Shown in pieces: positions 12,527 to 12,552 of a stretch of 12,552 nucleotides of DNA. Both the position numbers and the translations under genes were made by a program. How positions within the stretch are numbered: the stretch's first letter is position 1; each line of letters starts with the position of its first letter. The DNA is from JBJELF01 sp051879015 (GTDB taxonomy: Bacteria; Bacillota; Clostridia; Lachnospirales; Lachnospiraceae): NCBI GenBank assembly GCA_051879015.1, contig JBJELF010000091.1:1-12552 (forward strand). Reading direction: 5' to 3'. Below the pieces are notes generated by a model. That model had not been told where the DNA came from. It saw only the letters and a list, made by a program, of their open reading frames with translations, and did not search any database.

Positions 12527-12552
12527 CACATTCTCTAACCAATATATCTTAT

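Overview
The window looks like a chromosomal segment of a low-to-moderate-GC anaerobic Firmicute, most likely Lachnospiraceae. The evidence is AT-rich intergenic DNA with strong GGAGG ribosome sites, many intrinsic terminators, a BirA-type biotin operator, a reversed-order GH3 beta-glucosidase of the kind known from Ruminococcus and Butyrivibrio, and an rpiB/dCMP-deaminase pair. No tRNA, rRNA, insertion sequence, phage gene or CRISPR array was seen. No species can be named from the sequence alone.

Layout. 1-505 (minus): 5' part of truA, cut by the window edge. 506-869: AT-rich divergent spacer with an extended -10 promoter reading right. 870-2120 (plus): a small acidic protein of unknown function, then a three-domain S1 RNA-binding protein, closed by a strong terminator at 2226-2270. 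2356-3099 (plus): a Sir2-family NAD-dependent deacylase behind a leader rich in GCTGC/GCAGC hairpins. 3197-4081 (minus): a LacX-type aldose 1-epimerase-like protein. 4221-4799 (minus): the biotin transporter subunit BioY, under a consensus promoter overlapped by a BirA operator.

The centre of interest is 5017-11387 (plus). First comes a 959-residue GH3 enzyme whose domains run in reverse order (C-terminal domain, FnIII, then catalytic barrel), with two N-terminal and one C-terminal membrane segments. It is followed by a cytosolic GH3 enzyme in normal order with an unusual tail of about 150 residues, starting at TTG, and then by a four-helix GtrA-family membrane protein. Both GH3 genes carry the same upstream motif, GTTTTACG-N5-TATCTA, and each gap in the cluster holds a long hairpin. 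The likely picture is an outside enzyme trimming a beta-glycoside at the cell surface and an inside enzyme finishing imported oligosaccharides, with a membrane protein of unknown role possibly handling lipid-linked sugar. Shared regulation is inferred from the motif only.

The right end (11476-12463, minus) holds rpiB followed by a dCMP deaminase, probably one operon. Three helically phased AT-rich repeats lie upstream of rpiB.
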